Shown: one piece after another, positions 22,433-33,515 of the stretch
Position numbering within the stretch: position 1 is the first letter of the stretch
Layout of the letters: every line of letters begins with the position of its first letter
Assembly: GCA_903632075.3 (NCBI GenBank)
Contig: CAHIKZ030002090.1
Span: 5,012,001-5,076,000, forward strand
Direction: 5' to 3'
Source of the DNA: Acanthosepion pharaonis
Lineage: Eukaryota; Mollusca; Cephalopoda; Sepiida; Sepiidae
Length of the DNA: 64,000 nt
Notes under the pieces: model-generated
What the model saw: the letters and a program-made list of their open reading frames with translations, nothing else
Told to the model about the DNA's origin: nothing
The model's database searches: none
Translations under genes and position numbers: made by a program

Positions 22433-22503
<71 letters not shown>
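22325..22503. repeat. (CATA)n/(TA)n and (AT)n microsatellites
   Basis: TA-type runs at 22325-22382 and 22440-22503, split by 57 bases. Confidence 0.95.
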
Positions 22504-22506
<3 letters not shown>

Positions 22507-22509
22507 GAT

Positions 22510-23235
22510 TAAAGGATCGGGCTTTGACATGGTTTACAACGAATGTTAATGTTACTATAGGCTGGGTAATAATCTAAGGTGTTGTGCCTATCAGATCACT
22601 TATTCAGCATGTTTAGCTATAATGATATGACAGCGAGAACCTAATGGTTTAAGTTATCAAATGATGAGAAAGGCAGCAAAGGGATGTTGATTTCATGCCT
22701 TCCCCAAGAGTATTACTACTAAGAGAATTCAAGCACCCAAAGACGAATTTCGAACTCGATTCGCAGATTTCGTGAGAGACATGTCCGACTTTGTCAAGTA
22801 TGCCGTTTCAACATCAAAGCGAAAATAAAACGACTTGCGTCAACGAGCATGTGATCTTGACCCAGATCTGGCTGACCGTTCATTTTGAGAGGCAGGAAAT
22901 AAGATTGGTCTTTTAAGGAAAATGTGCTCAAATTGAATAAAAGAAGTATTGTACTTGCTTTCGATTTTTCTCAACTATCTGCTTTAAACAGACGAGCAGT
23001 CAGTAAAAACAGAAGCACAGAAGTTAAATATTAGGCTACGGCCAAATGCTTGAGACTTTGATGGTCAGGAGGTTTTACAAGAATAAATGCCTTGTGAAAA
23101 ACAGTTTTGTAAAGGAAATTTAAATGAAGTCTACACTCTGTAACTTCTAAATTCGGTCATTTCTGTGTGTGATATATTAAGATTTACTAAATCTAGTAAT
23201 GTACTACTAATAATAATATATTGTAATGTATCTTT
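22510..23235. other. stretch with weak coding trace
   Basis: At 22730-22830 a frame reads DEFRTRFADFVRDMSDFVKY before a stop. It has coding character, but I do not recognise it. Confidence 0.35.
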
Positions 23236-23239
23236 GAAG

Positions 23240-23450
23240 ATCTTCAAAAAACTATCAAATTACAAGGATCTTGAAGTGAAAATCTAAAAAATGTGGCAAT
23301 AATTCCAGTTGTAGTTGAATCCCTTGGATTGATTGGAAAAGATTTCCAATAAAAGATTCCTAGTCGACCATTCCTTAAAAAGATACAAAAGATAGTACTC
23401 ACAAGTACAGCTGGCACATTGCAAAGAACTTTATCTCTATGTGTGTGATC
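23240..23450 (+). mobile_element. LINE C-terminus, restriction-like-endonuclease type, fragment 1
   Basis: SNYKDLEVKI, a stop, then IPVVVESLGLIGKDFQ and FLKKIQKIVLTSTAGTLQ. This matches the end of LINE proteins with a restriction-enzyme-like endonuclease (K-Y-K-D-L-E, V-I-G-A-L-G-L, Q-K-I-x-L-L blocks). Two stops. Confidence 0.55.
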
Positions 23451-23544
23451 TTAGTCATTTTTTTTACAAAATAATTAGTAGAAAAAGTCACAAAGCCATT
23501 TCTGACCTTTAGTCTCTGGTTCGGACCCGGGAGTAAAGGTGTAA

Positions 23545-23790
23545 ACTACAGAAAAAAAAAAGAAAGATGGACCCGGAGATCGAGATTAACAGGACGTGAG
23601 GAATAAAGACTGAGACTATACCAATAGTAATCAGAGCTCTGGGCCTTGTGAGAAAAGGAATGGAAAATTTTACTAACAGTGTCCCAGGTAACATCAACAT
23701 ACAAGTTGCCCAGAAAATCGCCCTACTAGAACTAAGTAAAGTGCTATCAATTAAATGACAATACTCCTATAGGGCCTAAGGACCATAGTT
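23545..23790 (+). mobile_element. LINE C-terminus, restriction-like-endonuclease type, fragment 2
   Basis: GIKTETIPIVIRALGLVRKG, then NINIQVAQKIALLELSKVL and a stop. It is the same protein end as at 23.24-23.45 kb and better kept. Two ends 300 bases apart suggest two insertions or a duplication. Confidence 0.65.
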
Positions 23791-23799
23791 TGGACCCAG

Positions 23800-24935
23800 C
23801 TTTACAGGATACAAAGTAGGTAACATAACACAAAGAATAATTATAATAATGAAGAGGATATTGACATAGAGTTTTATAATAGAAAAAAATTTTAAAAATG
23901 AAGTAAAGCTAGTAATAAAATATTCGTATTATTAATAATATGCATATGTAAATATTTTCATGCTTCTTAAGAGTTGAAAGCTCGGTGGATTCTGGATATT
24001 TTTCAGAATGTGTGCCATAAGGTAATCGTCGAAATTGTAGTACTTTGCGATAAAAAGTTCTATACATGTGCATTGCTGTGTTGGACGCAACGCCTGTCAT
24101 AAATTCTTTAATAAAATTTAATAAAGGTTCAATGCCACAAGTATGATGTCCGTCGAATCAATGGAACATTTATAGAACTTGAAGAACAATTTACCACAAA
24201 CAACTGCAAATTCGACGAATACATTTTCGAAAAATAATAATAATAATGATAATGAAGAGTTTATTGGGGAAGCATGCTGTGATAGCAACAATAATAAAAA
24301 ATTGAATAAATAATAATAATTATTATTATTATTTGTAATAGTAGTAGTAGCACCTGTGAAAATATCACTGTTTTACAATTATAATCTTCTGACGAATCAT
24401 AATTCTTAAGTTAATGATTGAAAAAGCTCCTTGCGTGACCTAGGATTATAAAATAACCATGGTTATTCATCTGTTGCATCGTGAAATATTTGAGTTTAGC
24501 AACTTTCATGAAATATTGCAATAACAATGATAAGTATGAGTGCAGGTCATTATTTAAAGAAGTAAGAGGGTACAAATGGAAAGATACAAATGTGAAAATT
24601 TTTTTTTATATTTCTCTTAATCGAACATTAAACGAATTAGAGCGTCAACACTTCCTCTATATTATCCTTCTTTAATTCTTTCTTTAGTTTTATCATTGAA
24701 AATAAACAGCGTCTCTGATAAGTCTTTTCCGCGTTTCTTCGCGACCAAAACGGAATACTCTATTATCTGTAATGTATTGACAGGGCGTAACGTACACGCT
24801 AACGAAAGTAGAGGCAAAATTATAATATGATAATAATGAAGGTCTATTGAGGTAGCATGTTGCGATAGAAATGAATAATAATAATAATTGGAATAAAAAT
24901 GGTAATGCAATAATACTGATGCGAGTTGTCCATCC
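23800..24935. other. AT-rich stretch, weak signals only
   Basis: At 24044-24100 gataaaaagttc...ttggacgcaacgcc recalls the hammerhead-like box set at 626-656, but is poor. A short frame (INGTFIELEEQF, 24155-24235) is not recognised. Confidence 0.35.
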
Positions 24936-25275
24936 TTTACAGAGTTCGAAAGCGATTATGTGGCCTTGTGAGTGATGAATTATTTTTTACCCTGCAACCC
25001 TTAATCACACAGGCAGAATATTTCTAGATTCTCACTAATCTATCTCAATCGTTATAGCAGCTTTTCGGGCGTGTTACGCTTCTTAATTCCACCAGCTTAG
25101 ACCGTCACAGCTTGGAATCGCAATGTCATGATTCACGGTGGCAAATCATTCCCATTCCCTTCATGTTCCTCTGATAATGAGTAAGTTCCACTCAAACAGC
25201 TTCTTCTGCGGAGACTGTTACTTTGTGGAACAGACGCCCGAGACAATGATTCCCTAACCGCTACAATCTTAACTT
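24936..25275 (+). mobile_element. Jockey/CR1-type LINE C-terminus
   Basis: LQPLNHTGRI, FHSNSFF, then ETVTLWNRRPRQ and FPNRYNLNFF in adjoining frames match the LINE end seen at 30.2-30.7 and 48.4-48.8 kb (HSSSFFLRT, LWK.IP, FP.). A SINE is inserted just after it. Confidence 0.6.
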
Positions 25276-25446
25276 CTTCATGTTTACTATAGTGATTTAC
25301 AAAACGTAGTTTAGATGTGTCACAAGGTCAAAAGTAGGGGGCACCCAGTGAGCATCGAACTCACAAGTCAATCATAACTGTTCTAGCGAGACAAGCTTGT
25401 TAACCATTACACCGCCTCGAGGTGTCCTATCTTCATGTCTACTATA
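25276..25446 (-). mobile_element. tRNA-derived SINE monomer with 16-base target duplication
   Basis: The insert 25292-25430 (139 bases) lies between cttcatgtttactata (25276-25291) and cttcatgtctactata (25431-25446), which differ at one base. The reverse strand reads ggcggtgtaatggttaacaa (A-box) and gtgagttcgatgctcactgg (B-box). This is the unit that forms the 136-base satellite at 42.0-43.6 kb and the three units at 46.2-46.6 kb. Extra 3' bases after the tRNA part are about 50. Confidence 0.8.
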
Positions 25447-26320
25447 AACCGTTACATAATCTCTTGTTCTTCATGATATGTACTTCGTCTTTCTTCCATA
25501 CAACTTTGCCATTCAGTAACCTTCTACCATAAGCGACTGTTGGGCGTTGTATTGGGTGAGGAAAAGTAAAATAAGAAGAAGAAGAAATGTATCGGCTCAG
25601 TGGGGTAATAAAGGCAACAATAATATGATGAATTAAAGTAATTTATACACACTTTAATCATTAATAAAATGCTAAGAAAATAATAGTAAAAATATTCCAC
25701 TAAATTCTTACTCCGCTAGCTTTATTTATTCACAATGAACAGATTACGAGATGGAGTGCTGAAAAGTCTCCAGCCAATCATGAATTAATTTTGGGCCAGA
25801 TAAAAGGATGAAGAAAGGAAATATTCAGCACTCATCATAATTACAGGCTTCCAACTCATTAGAAAAGTAGATCCGTGTGAAATAAGTTAACATCTGCCCT
25901 AATATATTCAAGCAATACTGTGATGTTGACATTTATTCTTTATTCATGTCACTCTGTTAGATACGAGATGATCCTTTATTCACCAGATTAAAATAAGTTA
26001 TCCTTTTTCAGTAAAAAGAAATTAAGTCCAGGTTGTATTAATACATTATGACAATAGTCAAATTGAGCCTCTGTTGCGCGTCGAATCAGATATTGTTGTA
26101 ATTTCTGGCTTTATTGAATAATATCGAATCTATAGTCTAAAAAAAAGAAGGTAAAAACGGTTGTGTCTGGAGAAAATCTTGTAATCCGCGGATGCACTCC
26201 TGTCCTTAACCCTATTGGAAAAGGAAAGCAAAATAGATGTATAGGAAAATAAGTCTCGTTTATTCTCAGTGTCGACGAAGAGAACCAACACTTTCATTAG
26301 TGCGAAAAGAGATTTAGAAA
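25447..26320. other. stretch without recognised feature
   Basis: No coding trace. An (AGA)n run is at 25573-25588. Confidence 0.45.
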
Positions 26321-26329
26321 CACGGAATT

Positions 26330-27095
26330 ATATATGCAGGCGGCGAGAAAAATGAAAGAGGAATTGGCTTGAAGGAAAGCGAAAAGAAACCCCAAAACAT
26401 AGACTACAGAAGACAGATTGCATGGTTATTAGAAAAAGTATGATCACAAAATGCAAACTACAAATCGGGGATACCAAAATCAAACAAATACAAAAAATTA
26501 ATAAACTTGGAAGTCTTCTAACAGAGAACGGAAAGTCCGACACTGAAAACCAAAGACAAATTGGGATAGCCAAAGATGCATTCCAAAAGTTAAGCAGAAA
26601 AAAATTCGTTAAAAACAAAGAAAAGAGTACTGATATGTTACGTGATATCTCTCCTCCTATATGTCAGTGAATGCTGGGCAATCTCTTCAAAGATGAAGAA
26701 GAGACTTTAAGCAACAGAAATAAATTTTTATATGCCATGGACCGAACGTGTGAGCAACGACGAGAATGGACAACAACGACGAATGGAAACAAAAAGGAAA
26801 CATACTTAACACCAGGAAGAGACAGTTGACATGGGAACATAATGAGGAAAGATAATTGAAATGGGCATGTAATTAGGAAGTGGGGCTTGGAAAACATGAT
26901 ACTCACATGACAGATTGAGGGAAAGAAGAGAACAGTGCATAACATACTTGATGGACTTGTGTAAATGGATGGCAAAACAGGGTATAGGAGAAATAGCAAA
27001 AGACAAAAGTTATTAAGATCTACAAGGGAGAGGAAGTTGTGGAGAGTCATAATCGCCTACGTCCCGAGGGGAAACGGCACATAAAGAAGAAGTGT
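26330..27095 (+). mobile_element. non-LTR retrotransposon C-terminal region and 3' end
   Basis: KTDCMVIRKS, INKLGSLLTENGKSD, IGIAKDAFQKLSRKK, then YVSECWAISSKMKKRL and MPWTERVSNDE. This is the block order after the RT domain (Y-G-x-E-x-W, W-T-x-R-V). The last part (gttgtggagagtcataatcg, cgtcccgaggggaaacggca) is repeated on the reverse strand at 62.4 kb. Several shifts. Confidence 0.75.
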
Positions 27096-27210
27096 GTTCC
27101 TGTGACCACTACAACTAGAACGCATATGTCCCGCTCTTTTAGTTTCATGCTTATCCCTGGGTAGGCGTATTCTCTGTCACTCTCAATGAGAAATCCCTCC
27201 AGTACACCTC

Positions 27211-27268
27211 TCTCCCTCTCTCTCTCCCTCTCTCCCCCCTCTCTCTCTCTCTCTCTATCTCTCTTTCT
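27211..27268. repeat. (CT)n microsatellite
   Basis: CT units with CCC interruptions. Confidence 0.9.
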
Positions 27269-27282
27269 GAACTTTCTAAATT

Positions 27283-27510
27283 AGGGGTGGGCAAACTTGC
27301 TTAATGAAAGAGCCACATACGATCATAAAATTGAGAGACGCAAGGCATGAACATTGAATACGTTTTTGTTACGTATACATTAGCATTAAACAGACCTTTT
27401 AATCCAATGGTGTATCAATTCATACCCAATAAATTATTATAAAACTTCCTGCATATTAAAGGTCAAAGGTCAAGCATGTTGCTTGTGAGCCGAGGTTTGG
27501 CCAAGTCTGG
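27283..27510. mobile_element. hAT-like non-autonomous element, 228 bases
   Basis: Left end aggggtgggcaaac is the common hAT MITE start. The right end gaggtttggccaagtctgg is a worn inverse. Flanks tctaaatt (27275-27282) and tctaaata (27511-27518) agree at 7 of 8 bases, as expected for an 8-base hAT duplication. No coding. Confidence 0.55.
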
Positions 27511-27518
27511 TCTAAATA

Positions 27519-28640
27519 AAGAGGGTTCCTTTGCCTCTCCCCTGTCACTGTTAATTAAACTTAAACTTGTCAGATGGTAAGATAAGAAAACGGTTTTCAG
27601 TATTCGCAAAAAACATTCCAATCATACACTGACGAAAAGATATTTTCAATGATTTATCTCGTAATACCACGCTCTTGAGATCCAAAACATATAATTTCAA
27701 TTTATGTTGATATATATTTTTTATATACGGCTTTTTTATTTCTTGTTCTTTGTTATTAAGCGATTAAATGTTTCGCACTTTGTATTTGCGCCTCAAGAGG
27801 ATAAAAGACAATGGGGTCCCTAGTTTTTTTTTAAATTCTTTTTTTCTTTCTCGTATTTTCTTGAAGAAAAATTAAACTGTTTTTCAACAGTGTGTGTTCT
27901 TTAGTATTTTACTATATCTGAAATTTAGAATTAAATAGTAATATTTTTTTTTCGAAGGAAGCCAAAGTGTTCTGGTTGTATTTGGAAAATAAACAAAAAC
28001 CTCATTAAGAATTAAATTACTGCTGAACTTCGTCTTCACAATGTTAAATCTGGCTTCTGTTCTGTCGGGCTTACGGCCAAATAAAACTTGCATAAAAGAA
28101 TGATTGCTATTAAAATATACAATTTATATACATTTATTTAGAATATAATGAACGACGCCGAAGTTGTACAATAAAAAATGCACACAACCAAATAAATTAT
28201 TGTAAATATTTTTTAATAAAAAATGATTAGCAAAAGTTTACATAGCATATTTTTTTCAATCATTTCAAACGAATCAAGGAAATAAAGCCACTAAAAGATA
28301 AGAGGTTACTGAGAACACGAAAATGAAAAAAAAAACATTATTAAGGATCGCGAACAATAAAAGACTGTTCAAGAAGACATTAGATAACGATTGACATTGC
28401 ATTAAGATTTTTAAAGATCAAATCAAATTTGCCTGGAACGCATCAAGCCGGAAGAAGCGAGAAGTGCAAACGAAGAGTCTATCAGCATAGAACTTACGGT
28501 TGCATCTAGCCAATTCAACTGTAAATTGATGTGACCTTGTTGTCAATCTAGTATTGCGCTTAAATTCATAAACTTTAGATACCATAGTGAAAAGTTCAAT
28601 GAAAGGATTTATAGAAAAGCTACAGGTAAGCAACATTACG
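27519..28640. other. AT-rich stretch without recognised feature
   Basis: No coding trace or shared repeat found. Confidence 0.45.
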
Positions 28641-28644
28641 GCGG

Positions 28645-29465
28645 TTAGAAAGTGATTGAAGCCGGAATGCCAGGTCAGGACCAATAATATTGCTGCATAC
28701 ATCTCAAGGACCATAGCTTTAGGTATTTCAAAGGACGTTGACAAGTAGTACAACAAAATTGCTTCTCAAGCTGCCTAGCTATGAAATCACTGGAAGTTCT
28801 TCCTGACGGCTAGGTCCCTGATGGTAGAATTTAACGGCAAATCCTCTGGGGCCCTAGCAATTAACGTAGGCGTCTCTCAATGGTGGCTTCTTGGATCAAC
28901 CCTTTTTTTTATAATTTACTTAAATGATCTACATAAGAGTATACTCCGATCTTTTGTGAATATCTATACTGATGATACTACGGTATATGGGTTCGCCTCG
29001 AAAACTCTTGATGGCCAGAAATTGGCGGCTGATCTCTCCCCCGATCGAGCTTTAACATATCAGAGGGTGAAATACTGAATGGTTGTTATGCAATTCATCG
29101 AAAACCAAACTAGTTACATTCCATCATCAACAATCGGACCCAGACCTACCACCGGTCAAGATGAATGGCTGCTCACATTAAATGATTGTTATGCAATTCC
29201 TCGTAAACCAAACTAGTTACATTCCATCATCAACAATCGGACCCAGACCTACCACCGGTCAAGATGAATGGCTGCTCACGATAAATGAATACCCTAAGCG
29301 CTTATTAGGGCCTTAACCTCAATCCAGACCTCAAGTGAAACTCATATATACGATCGATCGTTACAGATGCAAGAAAATATTCTGTTCTCTGTACTGATCC
29401 AGTTAGTTTCTGACTCCTCTTGCTATCTTCTACCTTTACAAAACCCAGATAAGAACTAAAATGTA
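28645..29465 (+). mobile_element. Jockey/CR1-type LINE, RT part (before nested insertion)
   Basis: RAIALGISKDVDK (palm), EFNGKSSGALAINVGVSQW and GSTLFFIIYLNDL (block 4), IYTDDTTVYG (Y-A-D-D block, T for A), then KTKLVTFHHQ and DPDLPPVKMNGC. The DD pair is kept. A 103-base segment is doubled in tandem (about 29085-29187 and 29188-29290). The frame then continues to KPR.ELKC at the insertion point at 29466. Confidence 0.8.
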
Positions 29466-30218
29466 GTACCGTATTTGACGGCATATAAGACGCACGGGTG
29501 TATAAGACGCACCCAAATTTCAGCAGGGCAAATCAAGAAACAATTAGTAATTTGTAAAATTAGTAAAATTATTAGTAAATGGTACAGCCTAGGCTATATT
29601 TATGAGGTCTTATTTTGGTTAAACAAGCCATGATTACAATTAAACGAAAAATATTAGGAAAAAAACATGAGTCCTTAAAAACTTTATTATATTCAAAGGT
29701 AAGAAAACAAAATATTAATACAATTGAGCAAAACAGTACAGTTACCATTAAAATTCAGTCAAAAATTTTTATTTATATGATCTGTACAACTTGCGTCTTG
29801 TAAACGTCTTATTGGAATAATTAGGATATAAAAATTCTGATTGTATTCATACAATGCAACTGGAATTTATCGCAAGAAAAATGTTAATGAAACAAATATA
29901 TTTTACAAATATATGATTAGAATTTATTGCATATAATTTTAGTGAAACAAAGTACTAATATTCAACGTGATGAAATTAATATAATGAACATTATCAATGA
30001 TAACATTTTAACCTGCATCATAGCCTTTTAAATAATGACAATAGGTATATGAAAGTTACTCTAAAGTCTAAGCTAATAGGCGTTACTAGATAGTTAATTT
30101 CGGTCGACTATCGTGAATTTCAAACCTACATATGGCATATAAGACGCAGGGGAATTTTAAAAGATATTTTTAGTAAAAAAAAAAAAAAGTACGCCTTATA
30201 TGCCGTCAAATACGGTAC
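29466..30218. mobile_element. 753-base terminal-inverted-repeat transposon, non-autonomous
   Basis: Left end gtaccgtatttgacggcata and the reverse of the right end are the same for the first 24 bases, and 28 of 30 match overall. Removing it leaves one GTAC and restores the LINE frame, so the duplication is TA (or GTAC). Internal ataagacgca words repeat near both ends (29487, 29500, 30137). It holds no transposase. TA use suggests the Tc1/mariner-pogo group; that is inference. Confidence 0.8.
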
Positions 30219-30690
30219 TTCTGTCATATTTGAGCAGGAGTTGCCCAGTCTCTACGTCCATGTGGGGACGAATTATTTTCTCATCCTGCCACCTCTCTCA
30301 CACTGATGAAATGTCGCAAGCCTCTTACTGCTCTATCGCTACTTCCATTTGAAAGTGCTCAGACGAACTACATTCCTTAGTTCTACCAGTTCTAGCCTTC
30401 ACGGCTAGGACCCGCCATGCTACTGGCGTTGTGGTGAACCATCGTCATTCCCTCCGTATTCCATTCATGAGAAATAAGTCCCACTCGAGCAGCTTCTTCC
30501 TGCGAACCAATGTTCTGTGGAAACCGATACCCAAGATGATATTTCCCCGATCACTACAACCTTAGCCAGTTCAAAACTAGGGTTAATTGTTATCTTCCGC
30601 ACATATCCGCATAAATTTTGTCTAATATTCTGTAACCTTCCACCTCGAATGACTCTCGGGCCTTGTACAAAGAGAAACTCACTGTAAAAG
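30219..30690 (+). mobile_element. Jockey/CR1-type LINE C-terminus (after nested insertion)
   Basis: FCHI.AGVAQSL, then NVASLLLLYRY-like and CSDELHSLV blocks, RHSLRIPFMRNKSHSSSFFL and LWKPIPKMIFP. It continues the copy at 28.65-29.47 kb across the insertion. Stops are frequent. The 3' tail (cctcgaatgactctcgggcc) recurs at 48.75 and 63.63 kb. Confidence 0.7.
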
Positions 30691-31430
30691 AAATATTCAT
30701 GTATTAATACTGAAAACTTTACCAACATATGTTTTATAGAAGCACATTGACTTGGTTAATAAATCTTGTATAAGCGTTTCTATGTGGCAGTCGATTTTCT
30801 CTTCCTGATATTTTTCTGAATCTTTTTCATCAGATTATTTTTCTGACACAGTAGTTTGCATCCGACCTGTCGCCCTAAACCAATATTCCCTTCGTACAGT
30901 TTTTACTAACTACCGCCCTCTTGGCGCCTTAAGCCAAATCCCTTGTGTTCCACTATAACAACTGATATAAAAAGGATTAGTATCAGGTATATTGCAAATT
31001 TCAACACAACGACAGCGCCAGACGTACATCCGTGGCTATATCTATACACCTACAATCCAAGAGGCTGATCTCGTCCGTAGGATCTCGCTGAAGTATAGTG
31101 CGTCCTGTCCAGATAAAGTCAAAAAGAATTTTAACTTCGGACAACAAAATAAAAATAACACACTGTGGTTGTGTTTAACTTGTGTTTATTTTATTTTTTG
31201 TAAAGGATACAAGTTCGTTAAGTGAAAACAACTTAGATTTTATCAACGAGATTTTGTAAACAAAAATGACTATTTGGATCTATTACTACCCATGGTTCCC
31301 TTGTTGTTTTTATAATCGCCTTCATACCGCCCCCTTTTTTTCCACACCGACCACATGGATAACCACCACAAGGGGACAGTATTGTCCACTTTGGAAATTT
31401 CAGTCCCGAATCAGTCAAACTAATTCTTTC
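30691..31430. other. stretch without recognised feature
   Basis: A short open frame at 30992-31225 is not recognised. Confidence 0.4.
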
Positions 31431-31431
31431 G

Positions 31432-31496
<65 letters not shown>

Positions 31497-31497
31497 A

Positions 31498-31530
<33 letters not shown>

Positions 31531-31531
31531 A

Positions 31532-31579
<48 letters not shown>

Positions 31580-31676
31580 TTTGTGCATATCTGTCTGTCT
31601 ATGCCTGTATGTCTAGTTCTATCTCCTATATTCACATATCCACGTTTCTAAGTCTTCTTCGATCCTCGATTTTTGT

Positions 31677-31749
<73 letters not shown>
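31431..31749. repeat. (CTAT)n, (CT)n and (AT)n microsatellite cluster
   Basis: CTAT 31431-31496, CT 31499-31531, AT 31535-31576, then CT 31681-31712 and TA 31713-31749. The CT-then-AT order occurs twice. Confidence 0.95.
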
Positions 31750-31752
<3 letters not shown>

Positions 31753-32039
31753 AGTTTGTTTATGTAACTATCTAGCTAGTTAGGTAGCTATCTAATTCTC
31801 TTGTTTCGTGATTTGCCTATGCGCCGAACTTTGTCGATCCCACGTGATGAGTACTTATTTATCTTGCAATAAGCATTTAATCGTCGGCAGTATGTGACAC
31901 AGTTACCTAGACAAACAATCTATGGCAATTAACGTACAAAGATAAGAACACCACTAAATAAAATCGTTATCTTGTCGGCCAGAGCTTAACCCATTGAACC
32001 TCGAGCACCTGACCACTTCCGGATACACTAACCTTGACA

Positions 32040-32705
32040 TCACTACTTCAGAAGTGTCTTTTTAACAGAATTCAATTTTGCATTATTTTCATCGACTATT
32101 GCTGTTAATCGGTTCATTTCAGAACATTTCATGCTTAAATTCAACCTCTGATTTTGCAGGTGATTTTTCAGGGATCTTTTAATCCCGCCAGATGCATAGT
32201 ATTACTTTCTTCTGATGTAGACTTATTTTTGGAGTAGTTAACGAGGAATCCTTTCGTTTTCATCATGATCCTTTTGCTCCACATTGTTATAAACAATCAA
32301 GGTTTCATCGCTTGGCTTTTTTTTATTTGAAAAATTGGTTATTCTTTTATTTTTACGGATGAACAGAAAATCGCAGATCAAAATGCGGTTTATTAAATTG
32401 CTTTCCTTTAAATCAAGACAGACAGACGTCATATCAATTCACTCATCCAGCTTCTTTTCAAAATAAAAACTTAAAATATTCATATTAGTTATGTAGATTA
32501 TCTCTGCAATGTCCCGTGTTGTGCAACGTGGATTATTTTTTATCGGTGTTTCGATTTGTTCATCATCAATGTCTACAGGCCTGCTAGGGTTTACTCGACT
32601 TTCCAGACCTAAATTTCCAAGTTTAATCCTAGAAAACAATTTTAGCTATGGCACCATATCCATAAATGGCACATAGCGTTTTCAGGTTTGCACAGTGTTT
32701 TTTTT
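32040..32705 (-). mobile_element. mariner transposase relic (Mos1/Hsmar-like)
   Basis: Reverse strand: CAIYGYGAIAK, RIKLGNLGLE, IDDEQIETPIKNNPRCTTRD (second helix-turn-helix), KKLDE, LNRILICDFLFIRKN, IVYNNVEQK, SLHQKKVILCIW and LNLSMKCSEMNRL. The order is that of mariner transposases (DNA-binding half, then D-E-K-W-I-x-Y-N-N). The first catalytic block is damaged (SDETLIVYNN). Frames shift at least twice. Ends not identified. Confidence 0.75.
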
Positions 32706-32744
32706 TCCTTTCTGGAAATAAAAGAGTGTCTTCTTTTTCTATGC

Positions 32745-32985
32745 GTCACGTTCCGTCAGGATATGGGCGATCAAGGGTCCTGTCACTGGATCTAACCAAC
32801 CTCTTTATCCACTGTGACATGTGTCCTTAAGGAACTAAAACAGTCTACCCCAGCGAGCGAAATAAAGGGTTCAGTCCAACCAACTGAAGAAGGCCGGAGC
32901 GTACAACGTCTGAAACGTTGTAATAAATATGGCAACAGAGATGAGGACAATGGTCCGAATAATGTCAAAAGTGCTCACCCTTCTT
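32745..32985 (+). repeat. hammerhead-like repeat family H, copy B
   Basis: CTGAAGAAGGCCGGAGCGTA (32883-32902) is followed by GAAACGTT and atggcaacagagatgagg, then gtccgaataatgtcaaaag. Both core boxes are intact. Stem II can pair as AGGC with GTCT. Stem I is not supported in this copy. Confidence 0.65.
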
Positions 32986-33194
32986 CATTATGTCGCTAAG
33001 GAATTCCAATTGTACCTTTCTGGTTTTGAGTAGAAACGTTCATTTTGTTACCAATTTTGAAAGCTTCACCGTTGCCTACTCGCAACGTCTATGGAATTCT
33101 CAGTTTTCTTCTATAGAATAACGTTTCTGATGCCTCCAATTTTCTTCTCGTGCTTACGGAAATTGGTCAGCGTTCAATCAGTCAGTTATGTGCC

Positions 33195-33325
33195 ATATGT
33201 AATACATGCTTGGGCGATCAGGTCTCTTTTCGATTGATGAATCATTAGGCAGACTTTCCCGCAGTAGGTTGCCTTTTCTTTCTGCGGTAGACTGGATGCC
33301 AACCAAGGCTATAAGAGTATATATT
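33195..33325 (-). mobile_element. tRNA-derived SINE, tail part only
   Basis: Contains tttcccgcagtaggttgcc and ctggatgccaaccaaggct, the reverse tail of the SINEs at 12.5 and 60.3 kb. The head is absent. Confidence 0.5.
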
Positions 33326-33339
33326 TTATTTCCCAGCGA

Positions 33340-33484
33340 TTCTGGGTTTTTCTAACATCCTTTCTGAATAGGTCTATTCTTCATAGCCATTCAAAATGGT
33401 CCATTTGCCGTATCTTATTTGACGATTTTGCTTAATCTATAAAACAATTACTCATCATTCTGCTTATGTATTGCTCTCTCTCTC

Positions 33485-33515
<31 letters not shown>

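Noticed and set aside
22045..22530. Short reverse-strand frames next to the mariner.
   Set aside because: They cross the element end and AT arrays.
25292..25430. Functional tRNA gene on the reverse strand.
   Set aside because: A- and B-box words are present, but the acceptor and anticodon arms do not close properly. It has SINE 3' sequence and target duplications.
28418..28756. Reverse-strand frame of 112 residues.
   Set aside because: It lies opposite the start of the LINE and carries no recognisable motif.
32040..32705. Domesticated mariner gene.
   Set aside because: Stops, shifts and a damaged catalytic block show simple decay. No fused host domain is visible.
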